NCBI GenBank assembly: GCA_026874595.1
Contig: CM049309.1
Span: 41,493,079 to 41,557,078 of the forward strand
Direction: 5' to 3'
Length of the DNA: 64,000 bases
Source: Sipunculus nudus
Lineage: Eukaryota; Annelida; Sipuncula; Golfingiida; Sipunculidae
A model generated the notes under the pieces. That model was given only the letters and a program-made list of their open reading frames with translations. It had not been told where the DNA came from and made no database searches. Made by a program: the position numbers and the translations under genes. Positions 37,701 through 47,985 of the stretch are shown piece by piece; the first letter of the stretch is position 1; each line of letters begins with the position of its first letter.

Positions 37701-40257
37701 ATCCCTGCTCTATAAACTGGTCCATAGCCTTGCAATACAACTCGGCCATCTCAGGTTTGTTCAACAGTTTCCTTTCCAAGGAAGAAAGCCTACTCTCTGC
37801 CAATTTATAGTTATCTGGAAGCTGTTTAGGGTCCCCTTTCCATGGTAGACCTATGACGTACCTGCCGCCGTCCTTACGACATGTTGTCTCGAAAATATCT
37901 TGGGCTCTCTGGTCTTCAAGCGACATCACTTTTACAGGACAGGAACAACCTGGTGTACGAATCCCTAGAGTCTCCATGTCATATAATGTCTCCATGTTGA
38001 CCTTCTGGACAAAGTTGATTGAAACATCAGGCGTACGACTATTACTTGGTCCTATCACAAACCATCCTAGCTTGGTTTTCTTTCCGACCGGTTCAAAGTA
38101 GGCGCCCTTACGAATTTCCTCCTCAACATGAAGATGACTGTACTGAACTCCTAGGATCAGATCTATAGGTCCTGCCTTATGTGAGAATTGTACATCACTC
38201 AGGTGCTGGAATGACGACAGCCAATGCCTGTCCAGAGGATGGACGCTAACAATTGTATTGTCTATTTCGTGGGCCTCAATTTCATATTCTCCTACGCCCT
38301 GCAACGGGGAGATCCACACTTTGATCCTCCTGCTATCACTCTGGTCGAGTCTCTGCCCTCCTACAACTGACAGTTCCAGGGCCTCTCTCTTGCCTTGCAG
38401 TCCCAAAGCCTTTGAAAAGTCTTTCCTAATAATTGTGGTTGCAGCCCCACTGTCGATCAAGACGTTTCCCTGCCTAACCTGTCCATTATTTGATCTGAAT
38501 AGAACCCTGACAACCGGCAGCAAACCATCCTTGTCAAAAGCTGTAGTAACAGTGCTAGAAGGGGGAGGGTCTGTGTGTAGGAGACGATGATGCTGTTTAT
38601 CACAACCTGCTTTATCACATTTCTTTTTTGACCTGCACTCTCTCATAGTGTGGCCCCTGTTGAGACATCCGTAACACAGTCTCTGCTCTTTTGCTGTTTT
38701 GAAACGCTCTGACACTGTCGAGTCACTGAAAGTTGGGCACTCACTAACTCTGTGCTGATCACTGCACACATAGCATCTCAATTGCCTTTTTCTGTCCTCT
38801 GATAGAGGTTGGCCCTTAACTGCATTAACGCCTTTGCCTTTGTCCTTCTGCCAGACTCTCTGTTCAGCTCTGCCCCCTATCTCAAGGTCGCCGAAGTCTG
38901 GGTCGTAGCTAATCTTGACTTGCCGTCGCAGTAGAGTGCTGATGTGGTCAAGAGTCGGCATGGTCCCATTTTCTCTCAGCTCTGCAGCCTTGACCTTCCA
39001 CTTAATGATCAGGTGGTCAGGAAGACGCCTGACCATTCGACGGAGACTATCTGAGGCATTAACATCAGAATGAAAACCTATACGTTTCATGGTAGCAAGA
39101 CAATTAATCATGTCAAGTGAGAAATCACGCAAACCTTGTCTATTACCAGGCATAATCTTTGAACCCTTGGTCAGCTTATTAATGTGAGCCCTAGCAATAA
39201 CACTTTTATCACCAAACTGCTCTTTCAACAGTTTTAAAGCAGTTGCATACATAACACCTGCTGACCCTAAACCTGCAATTGCCCTGTCTGCATCACCAGT
39301 GACATGCATTTTCAATTGCAACATACGAATATCATTTGTCAAGTGATATTTGTCATGAATATGGAGCTTAAAACTTTCAATAAACTCAACATATTGCAAA
39401 GGATTACCATCAAAATGACAAAGTCTCACATTTGGAACGTCTTTGGTAGCTTCAAGTCTATATAAAGCATCAGCAACAGACATTTCTCTTACATGCCTTG
39501 TCGGTGTCGTCTCTTGGAATTCTACCAAATCGTCTATCCAGGAATCAAACACATACATCCTTCTTGACAGATGACCTTGGCTCGCCGCGAATTGACCTCC
39601 AAACATGTTATATTGATCGCTCATGTGTACGGTCTCTGGGAAAGGAATATTAGACCTTTGTATATTGCCAGGCTCTACACAGTCATCTGCTGACATATCT
39701 GGATCTCTCTGCCTCACTGTCTCTGATATAGATTCGCGCACATCATGGTGTGTATCTCTCTGAGGGGCACTTGGCTCAGAACGTTCATTTGGAGGCCTTG
39801 ATGTTGTATCTCTGTCAGAATTACTTCTGGTCACCATAGATGTCTGCCCTGCCTGGACAGTAAGGCTTCTATCACCTTTAAGAGCTTTATAAGCTGCTTT
39901 ACGATCTTCGATTTCTTCTTCAAATTCATAAAAGTCTGTGGCCAAATCTGCTTCCCATTTATCAAGAGCAGCATGACCCTCAGCTTCAGTCAGGTCATAC
40001 AGTTTACCATGTAATTCACAAAGAACATTAAAGTCTTTCTGTATTTCCTGCATTTCTCTATTTAGTCTCCTTTCGCCCACAACTTCTATGTGGCGTGAAG
40101 AATCACGTAATCTGTTCATAGCTCTTGTCATCTTTGCTCTAAGAGACTTTCGCTTTTCTTTAATCTCAGTCATTTTTTCTTGTTCTTGGTCATTCCCAGA
40201 CTGCTCTGGACCACTATCATCAGCAGGGTTCGATCCTGTACCTGGCATCTTGTCCAT
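34729..40257 (-). CDS. BEL/Pao gag-pol polyprotein
   Basis: A single 1842-aa frame with no internal stop. Order: charged N-terminal region (1-200); gag-like domain (about 270-450); three Cys/His knuckles (CYVCSDQHRVSEC near 495, CYGCLNRGHTMREC near 528, another near 547); aspartic protease (DSGA, 602-605); reverse transcriptase (about 850-1090, with IGDISKMF and catalytic YVDD at 1010-1013); RNase H (FTDAS near 1189, RLELA near 1233, TDSR near 1263); integrase with zinc-binding end (H near 1487, CIVC near 1517-1520) and D-D-E residues near 1553, 1616 and 1665; and a C-terminal domain (PGDVVLLVD). All catalytic motifs are intact, so the element may be autonomous. The domain order protease-RT-RNaseH-integrase and the C-terminal domain fit BEL/Pao. 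Confidence 0.97.
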   Translation of the reverse strand: MDKMPGTGSNPADDSGPEQSGNDQEQEKMTEIKEKRKSLRAKMTRAMNRLRDSSRHIEVVGERRLNREMQEIQKDFNVLCELHGKLYDLTEAEGHAALDKWEADLATDFYEFEEEIEDRKAAYKALKGDRSLTVQAGQTSMVTRSNSDRDTTSRPPNERSEPSAPQRDTHHDVRESISETVRQRDPDMSADDCVEPGNIQRSNIPFPETVHMSDQYNMFGGQFAASQGHLSRRMYVFDSWIDDLVEFQETTPTRHVREMSVADALYRLEATKDVPNVRLCHFDGNPLQYVEFIESFKLHIHDKYHLTNDIRMLQLKMHVTGDADRAIAGLGSAGVMYATALKLLKEQFGDKSVIARAHINKLTKGSKIMPGNRQGLRDFSLDMINCLATMKRIGFHSDVNASDSLRRMVRRLPDHLIIKWKVKAAELRENGTMPTLDHISTLLRRQVKISYDPDFGDLEIGGRAEQRVWQKDKGKGVNAVKGQPLSEDRKRQLRCYVCSDQHRVSECPTFSDSTVSERFKTAKEQRLCYGCLNRGHTMRECRSKKKCDKAGCDKQHHRLLHTDPPPSSTVTTAFDKDGLLPVVRVLFRSNNGQVRQGNVLIDSGAATTIIRKDFSKALGLQGKREALELSVVGGQRLDQSDSRRIKVWISPLQGVGEYEIEAHEIDNTIVSVHPLDRHWLSSFQHLSDVQFSHKAGPIDLILGVQYSHLHVEEEIRKGAYFEPVGKKTKLGWFVIGPSNSRTPDVSINFVQKVNMETLYDMETLGIRTPGCSCPVKVMSLEDQRAQDIFETTCRKDGGRYVIGLPWKGDPKQLPDNYKLAESRLSSLERKLLNKPEMAELYCKAMDQFIEQGWAVQLTPAEIDRGRKPVFYLPHHGVYRPDKPSTPLRIVFDPACTYKGVSLNSLLYKGPCLIGDLFGVLLRFREEPVAFIGDISKMFLQVCLMEEDTHVHRFLWRDMDVSKEPKVYRLTRVTFGDKPSPSMASFVVLKVAEEFRSRFPEAAVLLKRDRYVDDIIHSCATFQEADRLKAAIEVILGSASFQIKEWICSSDIRKKLQAVQDHDNGCTQDVSLDGQDSVKTLGVCWKPTTDMLHFQVKEMKPGILTKRIVLSRLSMIYDPLGLAAAVTIKTRIAMQNTWKLGMEWDDPLPEDYQDLWGRLFEELKSLEGLEIPRCVKPEAIGQKAELHVFTDASSVAYGAIAYIRTKSLGSTTPYIQLIAAKARVAPLRQTTIPRLELAAALIGSRLAKTIHEELRTGLTTTIWTDSRIVLHWIKSESHNLKQFVGVRVAEIQATWDPPHWRFIPTDKNPADDLSRGLKVTDLKGRWFKGPEFLVRSERDWPEQPAQDGTPLEDPERKQPKKLVCGVTKATSFIECRDFSDWHKMLRVTAWCYRFLHNARNKDKRRDTLSPREIETSERHWILKAQEDLGDWRQQYSDLSPFEKEGIVRVGGRLKRSNLSYDQVHPVLLPGSSHIAKLVMADAHSKAIHPGAERTLCEARRRYWITRGRNLAKLIVRKCIVCRKLRQLPHTTLMADLPPERMRVQSPPFTTTGVDLFGPFNLKFGRTQSRKAWGAIFTCGTVRAVHLEIVDDLSTQAFLQALRRFVSTHGWPTTIISDNGTSFVGTEKELKKLVQAGRQELKEFAMLHSMTWKFITPLSPNQGGFYESLIKQVKRAMKVIGDQRLTWNEMSTVFAEVKALLNSRPIGYSPNDPNDLQPLTPNHFLLGRATVDIPQGPFEETKNLHKRFEFVQAMVKRIWQRFISEYLPTLTRRVKWKTKGRQLKPGDVVLLVDSAAPRGRWDMGRLLEVYPGQDGIIRNVKVRTKNGEYKRSVQRCCLLLEAES

Positions 40258-40319
40258 GTCACCACTACTCGGGTTGTCTGCTAAGTCGACACAACATGCT
40301 CATCAAATCCTCAGAACTT

Positions 40320-41605
40320 TGGTGCAGACACAGACCAGATGCCCTTCCATTTCAAACACGAGGGAGTCGCCTTTAACATGCTTTATTGCATAAAGCTGGC
40401 GTTCTGAAATTACAGAAACAATAAACAAGTCCTTAAAACCACATACTGACTTGTTGTGACCCTTACTGTTTATAATATAAAGACATATCTGTATGAGTGT
40501 ACCGCAACATTCTATACTCTAAGCAAATAGTCTCTGAAATATCCATAACTAGTCCTATATAGATAGACAGCTTTAAATTGAATTACAAAACAGTCCTATT
40601 GCAAGTATTATATCATACACTCCCTATTATTCAGTTTACCTAAACATTAATGTGCATGTTCAAATTGCAGTTATATTTACCTATGGAAACATTAATGACA
40701 TATATAGCCATATAATAACGTTCTCTTTCTGGAAGAAGTTAAACTTAATCATAAATATTTAGAGCACTGTGAATCCTGACAATTAAATAATATAAGAGTC
40801 TCATATAGTCTCTGGTCTTACAGGTGTTATCATAATGAAAACTATCAATTAAGCAATTACCACAAATAAGCACTACAACACAGAATGATGTAACCTGTGA
40901 AATATTTAAACCACTTGAATGTAATATGACATATTGACAAGCCTGTATGCATCCTACATGCATTCAATTTAATGTGAAAGCCTTCTTACAATCTTAAACA
41001 ATACCCCCAAATGCTCAGTCAAATATTCCAATACAGACAGATAAACAATGTGATTAAATTTACTGCCGGTATACAAAGTCTCAAACGATATAGTAATCTA
41101 CCCTGATTTACCTTTGGTACAGACATCAAACGAATAATATTGCCAGAATACATGAACAGCACAGCAAACAAACATCTCGGAATACTTAAATTCGTCCTCA
41201 GTGTCAAACTCGCATATTAAATTAAGCTTTAATGCTGAAAACCGTATGAAACTCATCCTCGGCGTCAAACTCAAACATATTAAACTCGACCGCAGTACAA
41301 AGTGGGATTCTTATGATTTCACATTTAAAGCATAACTTTTATAACTCACAGAGATGCAGTTTCACCGCACAATGCACACAAAATCAATAACAAGGCCACA
41401 ATACCTGAGGAGTGAGTCTCCCTCGGCCCGAAACCACAAGAAATCGTCACAAGTGATGAAAAAGCGCCGCTGGACCGCTCACGGGTCCCGCGCCCCAAAC
41501 CCCTCGACCTTCACCTTGCCAAACTCGCATTAAAACAAAAGGGGAGCGGTCCCAAAACCAATTACGCGGGACCATTCTCACTATGAAGTCGCGCTATACG
41601 AAACA
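40320..41605 (-). repeat. 5' LTR of the BEL/Pao element
   Basis: 1286 bp, identical to the 3' LTR except one base at 41330. TATAAAAG lies at 41336-41343, about 260 bp into the LTR in element orientation, and would drive the gag-pol transcript. The lone LTR difference sits a few bases downstream of this TATA box. The leader between the LTR and the gag start is only 62 bp. Confidence 0.95.
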
Positions 41606-41610
41606 ATAAT
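41606..41610. repeat. target-site duplication ATAAT (right)
   Basis: Matches 33412-33416 exactly. Confidence 0.93.
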
Positions 41611-43928
41611 GTTATATGTCAAATCTGGTTGCATATTATATATGCTCTTCAAGGGAGTGATATATTAAATCTGTTCGCAATAACTACTGAAAATCTGAAG
41701 ATCAGATGTCCTTCCCCAAAATATATATATAAAAAAAAATATACTGTATTAAGACGGTTCTCGACAGTTTGACGAATGTTCATAGTTAACAGATGATAAT
41801 TGTATTAATGCTCAGAATAGATAACCATATGAATAACCTTTCTATGAGGGATATAACAGAACACACTGGTCAAGAGTCATATTATTTTGAGCACCAACGC
41901 TGCATGTACTCTTAACAGTTCGCTCCGGGATACATGTAAACATCGTGAAATTAATTCGTAACTCTTTTTCCCCGTACAAACTCAACACAGGTGTGCCAAA
42001 TAAACAGCACGCCACCCGATAAATGAATCCTTAAGACATATCGGCTTCTAAATACACCAGGGTTAGTGAATACACGCTACCATGCATGCTGCTCGCTAGG
42101 TATGTGTTGCGTTAATAAATGGTAGACACAACAGTCAAATACATCACTGACAAGAAAACACGGTATATAGGCTGATAACATCAAGAATGAAACTGAATTC
42201 ATTTTTTTTTATGAAATATCATTAATTAGTGGAAAATTCACACTTTTCATGTTACTAATATTACCGTCCTCGCAGGGCAACTGTCACACACACCACTGAT
42301 GAAACAATGACGCATTTATGCAAACTTAATAAACAACCATTCTGGGGATATGTTTGTTCATCAATGAAAAGGGAGGTTCTGTTATAGCGACTGTGTATAC
42401 ATTTTTAAGCAGTAAGTATTAACAGGGCTCCAAGCATGAAAGCAAAATTCAATGAATTTTCCGCGATTTACATTCTGGTAACTTTTAAATATTACAGGTT
42501 AATCACACATTATAAACCACTGTATAGCTAGTCATATGGTTGATACGATGCTTTGTACAGCCCGGCATCTTCTTTTAAGACATTGAAACTCCATACTTTG
42601 ACGTACTTATGAAAATTCCATGAATTTTTCCAGGCTGAAAAAGAGGAAACCCGTTTTCTTGACTAGAGCCTCTGATTAAAATCCTGATATCACAGGTCTG
42701 CAATTTTATATACTGGGGCCATACAAAGAGATGTATTAATATCGTCAGCAAAAATAAGGAAAAAAAAGGCCAAAAACCGAGTAAGATCGGGTCACATGAA
42801 GCGACGATTGGCAGTAACTGTTGTTTTTTTGCTATGTGTTGAATCAAGTGTAGTGGTCCTATACCCAAGGAGTGTAATACACTTTGAGAATATTACATTC
42901 TTTGCTATAACGTCGTATGACTTAAGCTTTGGAACAGGTTCTGTTATATGTTTATACAGTGACTAGCAGCAACGCACCCTCTGCATATGTGCGTCAGCAG
43001 CTGTGTTTGCTTTAAGCTACTGTTAAACGCTGAATACAAAGTTCTTTTATGACATTTATTTTTACATGCATTACCTCATATTTGGACAGGAAGGCACACA
43101 ACATAGTACAGACTATATGTAGACAGAAATTAATGCCATTTGTGTTGGTGTTTAGTTGGTAACACAGTGTATGTTACACGTGCCGAAGTTTCACTGATTG
43201 CCTTAACTCAGCCATATCAAAACCAACAATAGTGATTGGCCTTAGTTTACTCCTACAAAGAGGTAAGTATTATGCCACTCTATCGCCAAAAAGGGAAAGT
43301 TTCTCTGTTACATACTACAAGTTGAGACTGTTCAATTCGCAAGTCCATGGATCTTTGAAATGTCAAATGCACGTATGTATACGGATATTGTATCCAGATC
43401 AGAACTATACCATATACGTTTTGTCGACACTGGACATTATATAATTCAGTAGAAATAACGTTTAAATCAAATTATCAAATGTAGTCTTTGTATACAGATC
43501 GCAAAAAGTTGTGTTTCACACAAAGGATAAGTAGATCTTTCCATTTTCACACAGACGCCATTTGGAGTCTGAAATGAGGTCTAATTTTACCCCGACTTCC
43601 ACCACAAGTTCAGCAGGTACGTTAGCGTGCAGGTGAAGTAATGAGAAAAGCTGACATTGTTTACACAGCCGAACTGACTTATCGATCAGTCCCCTTGTCA
43701 GTGATTACTCAGCACGCGATTCTGTTAGATCACACAGTCTCAGACGTTTTCCAGAGTAAAACGCATTTTACCATTAATTTACAGGAATGTAGTTAAAATG
43801 GGGGTTTTATGCTATACTTCGCAGATCTTGAAAACCTATCTTCAGTACGGCGGGATGACAAGTACGATGAAAAACACCGTGAAAGGACTTAACAGAGAAT
43901 TCACTTGATGTCAGGACGTTCTTGCTGA
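41611..43928. other. non-coding stretch upstream of the 44-kb gene
   Basis: AT-rich with no gene supported. The last 500 bp are less AT-rich and presumably hold the promoter of the gene that starts at 44034. A 97-codon minus-strand frame at 42575-42868 has no domain content. Confidence 0.45.
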
Positions 43929-43962
43929 TGACGTCATACGGAAATGGAAGAAAGATCACGTG
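43929..43962 (+). promoter_or_regulatory. CRE and E-box in the presumed promoter
   Basis: A full palindromic CRE, TGACGTCA (43929-43936), and a palindromic E-box, CACGTG (43957-43962), lie 98 and 72 bases upstream of the start codon at 44034. Such sites bind CREB/ATF and USF/MITF-type factors in animals. A second TGACGTCA sits in intron 1 at 44704-44711. Use in this gene is inferred from position only. Confidence 0.45.
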
Positions 43963-44033
43963 GCCTTTATCTTGAAAAAGGGAAGGATTATCATACAATG
44001 ACAATGTTACAATCAGTGTAGTAAGCCAACGAG

Positions 44034-44098
44034 ATGGATAAATCAAAGAAGAAGAATAAAAAAGAAAAGGAGAAGTCGCAGAAGAAGAGAAGCTCTAA
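44034..44098 (+). CDS. exon 1: polybasic N-terminus
   Basis: Start context ACGAGATGG. Codes MDKSKKKNKKEKEKSQKKRS and ends two bases into a codon at a consensus GTAAGT donor. No in-frame upstream exon was sought successfully, so the start is the likely but unproven one. Confidence 0.8.
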
Positions 44099-47000
44099 GT
44101 AAGTACAAATATATGATAAGTTAAATTTTCATCCTTTTTTCCTTCCTTTCTTTGTCTTCCAGGCTGTCTTCCCATGCCTCCTAAGTCGCTTTTAAGGGAA
44201 TAATGGTAAAGCCAGCATGGCACATTATTTATCTTCTTCGTCCGGATTCCTCAATTCCTAAGCCTTTAAGAGAAGGATATAGACGAAGAACTTTATCCTC
44301 ATATTACTATATCTTCCACGGATCTTCTGGGGCTCTTTTTGTCTAAGGTGAGGAATACTAACATGTCTACAGGTTCATTATATATCAAATGATAAGAGTC
44401 AGCAAGATCCTTTCCCTTTGGATTGTGAACTTTATGCCATTTTCCATGATCGCGTTTCAGCGCGGCTGCGCTCAATTTCCCTAACCAAATTGTCCCTTTT
44501 CTATGTTCGAATAAAATGACTTGGCACACTGAACAGGTTGAGTTTCTGAAAGCATACTTTTACTTATAAAAAGCCCATAACCAAGGATTTATCAATTTAA
44601 TGTATTCTCTGTTGTAATATAAGCTGAACTTTATCTGTCGTTAAGGCAGGATGAAACTGTTCCACTCTGTAAGTCAAATTACTGTCCTGTTCCGGAAGGG
44701 GTGTGACGTCACTCCCACCCCAAGGGGTCACTTCGTTCAGTTAAACTAGCAGGTGTACCCTTGGTGCTTCTCCACCAAACAGGTGGGGGTCCCGAGTCCT
44801 GTACAAGAAGTGTCTACTTCACGAAGACCAATCAGCAGTTAGGTTTGTAAAAAACGGAGATTTGGTTCCATGAAGACTCGCTGTATGACCCTACTGACAA
44901 ACAAAGGCGTGTACATAACTGAGGGTGTACAAACTGACGGGTATCAGTGTACTTTGCCTAGGAATGAACTTCATTGATCTCCATGTTTAAACATATTTGT
45001 TTACACCTCCATTATACCCTCCAACATACATCACGATATGTCTTGGTTAATGTCATCAAAGGAATACTTCAGATATTTATGGTACTAAAACTTCCTAACA
45101 CCTCTCACAGCTTTACTTTTTGTCTTTGTGTACACCCTGTGTACATACTCGGCTTGTGTGAACATAGCATTACATTGGATCCTCAGGGCACTTCTTTTTA
45201 CAATTATCCATCTTTTTGATGTCGTTCAGACGTTGACAAATGTGTTCTGATCATAGCATTAATGGCCAAGTTTCTGAAATTGCTTGTGCTTAGTAAAATT
45301 CAGACCTCCAGCATTTTGTACCTGATTGATGAAAACCCTTTTCGAATCAGTAACACCTTAAAAAAAAGTAAAATGTTATTAAACAGCCATATAATATTTA
45401 TAGTGAATCCTTGCATTGGGTTCAAATATCTGAATGTGTGTTTTATCATTTGCAATTTTGCTTACCGTTGTACATGAATATTCAACTGTGCTCCTTAGGG
45501 CCATTTGTCAATGCAGTATACTAGCCATCTTATTTAAACATGTGAATATCATCTGTCTTCAATATTAATTTATATCAAATATCCCTGTTTATATTAATTA
45601 ACCTTAGCATTTACAGTAGACTCCTACCTATTTGTTCCAGTAGAAGAAATGAGGCTGATCCAGCCCTGGACAAGAAGAAGAGCACCTCAAGCTCCTCCTT
45701 CAAGAAACTCTTCAACAAATTTACAAAGGTCAGTGGTACCATCCAGGAGAAATCAGCATCAAATGTTATGTATCCATTGTTTGGCCAGTGATACCATCCG
45801 GGTGAAGTCCGTGTCAGATCCTTTGTATTTGTTTTTTTTTTTTAATATTGTCCATACTTTTGAGATAATTATGTTCACGTAAGTAGATTTATGAGATTGA
45901 ACAGATATTAAAATAAGCATGTTTACCAAATGAACAATGACAAATTCAACTGCGTAATTGTTAATGCTAAAAATATTAGCATACAATGTAGTATTATGCT
46001 GTAATGGATGTGTGCTAGCTCAACAAATTCATAACAAATAGTCAAGTACTTTTAAGCTGGAGTGCTACAACATGTTTCACAGTGTCCGCTGTGTCACACA
46101 TACCTAAACACAGCTTAACCTGAACTGATCATAATGCGTCATATCACCATTATATGGACATATTCCTTTGGGAAGTAAATGTTCTGGAATGCTATAATAC
46201 TATACTCATCTTTCTAGATTTGTAAACATTTAATATCTTTTCTCTTGTGCCTTTTGTGAACCCTGACCTACCTATGTTGTGTAAGTGTGTTACATGGACT
46301 TTGTGTCACATATTTTGATATATGTTGTGATGACTCTTGTGTTGACCTAAGGTGTCATTTTTTTGTCACTGACATACTTCTTAAGTTACTGTCACCAAGT
46401 ATCTGTGTTTGGTGTTGTCAGGTACATTTGGGTGTAGGGTTTACCTGTGATTGTTCACTTCTTTATTCAGTTACAGCTGTAGATCCTAGGTTGCCAATAA
46501 CAACAACAGCTACTAATCTTCTGCACTGAGTGTATACATTGTCCTTATAATAATGTAAAATGTATTCTTATGAATGTAATAGTTTTATGAAATTTACAAA
46601 CACACACACATAATTTAGATCATATAATTAAGTTATATATAATATGACAATATAGCTTATGATGAAGGAATTTGTAATAAAGATATAATAAAAGTATTTT
46701 ACAGCTCTTATGACAGAAATTTTTTCTGTATTGTTTAGTAATTTTCTTTCATGGCATTAAGAAATGTCATTAATAAAAGATGATACACTGGTCATGAAAC
46801 ACTTAAAAAAAGACTACAAACAAAGAAATAGTCAACTGGAATTTTTGTCAAGTGCAATCTGTCAGCTCTTAAGCAGACAGAAACACTTCATGATCACCAA
46901 ACATATGTAATAACACAGCATAACAGAAGGGGATCAGGCAGGTCTTGTTTACAGTCTAATGTGACTGGAGTCCTCTCAGGTGGCAAAAAATGGTAAAAAT

Positions 47001-47928
47001 TCCACAGACAGTTAAAGTAACATATGCTGAGAGAAAGGTGTTCTTGACTGTTCTTAACAGGATCTCCTTGTATGTTAGAACAAAGAATTCAGGACTTAAT
47101 TATGATTCAGCTCAGTCCTTAAAACTTCATTCTCCTTAGAAAACTGTGCCTTCATATGGGATTTAGTAATTACTTGAGACTGCATGAGATTAAAATATTT
47201 TAAAATGTTTGTGATGGTGTGCATGCTGATATAACAGTGTTTTAATCCCTCATATCAGGTTAAGCAAACATATTCCAGATCCCAGTATATTAGCATAACA
47301 CATTGCCCATAAAAATGTATTAAAATAGATGTTGCATTAACTAGACCCATTCCTGGAAGAAAATGTTTTTCTATTTATTCTACCTCAAAAAAGGGATGAG
47401 GTTGTAGGATTTGTTGAAAAAAAAGCAATTCTATGAGCACTGTCAATATGGCAGTGACATCAGCCCCAAGAAAATCTACTACAATGAAAAAAAAATATAA
47501 TCTTAATGGAAGCATTGTATTTCTGTCATTGTCAGCACCAAATTTTCAAGAAATATCTTGTTTTGCTAGATTTAAGTCCTTTTTATCATTTTCCATGACA
47601 TCAGACTTGCACCAACCAATGACATAAGGGTCAAGTCTTTGTTCTGGGTGCAATAATGCATTTACCTAACCTTCGTAACATTTATGCAGTTTTGTTCATA
47701 CCTATATGTGATTTAGAAAAACAATCCTATATTTTTACATTATAATTTTTTAACAGAAAAAGAAGAAAACTGAGGAGTCTGAGTATGCCACACTGGGGGC
47801 AGTCGGAGGTCACCTGACACGAAAGGTAGTGGACAACAGAACTTGATGGAAAAAGCACTATACAATTATTTCAGATGCATTTACATTCTAAATGGAGATA
47901 ATACTAACTGGAATATGTATTAAAATAC

Positions 47929-47985
<57 letters not shown>

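Larger units (their letters stand above)
33417..41605 (-). mobile_element. BEL/Pao LTR retrotransposon, complete
   Basis: An 8189-bp element inserted on the minus strand and bounded by the target duplication ATAAT. It has two 1286-bp LTRs starting TG and ending CA, and one open gag-pol frame between them. Compared base by base, the LTRs differ at one position only (A at 34427, G at 41330). LTRs are identical at insertion, so this copy is very young. A purine tract (GGAGGG) abuts the 3' LTR. I could not identify a standard tRNA primer site after the 5' LTR. No envelope-like frame is present. Confidence 0.96.
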
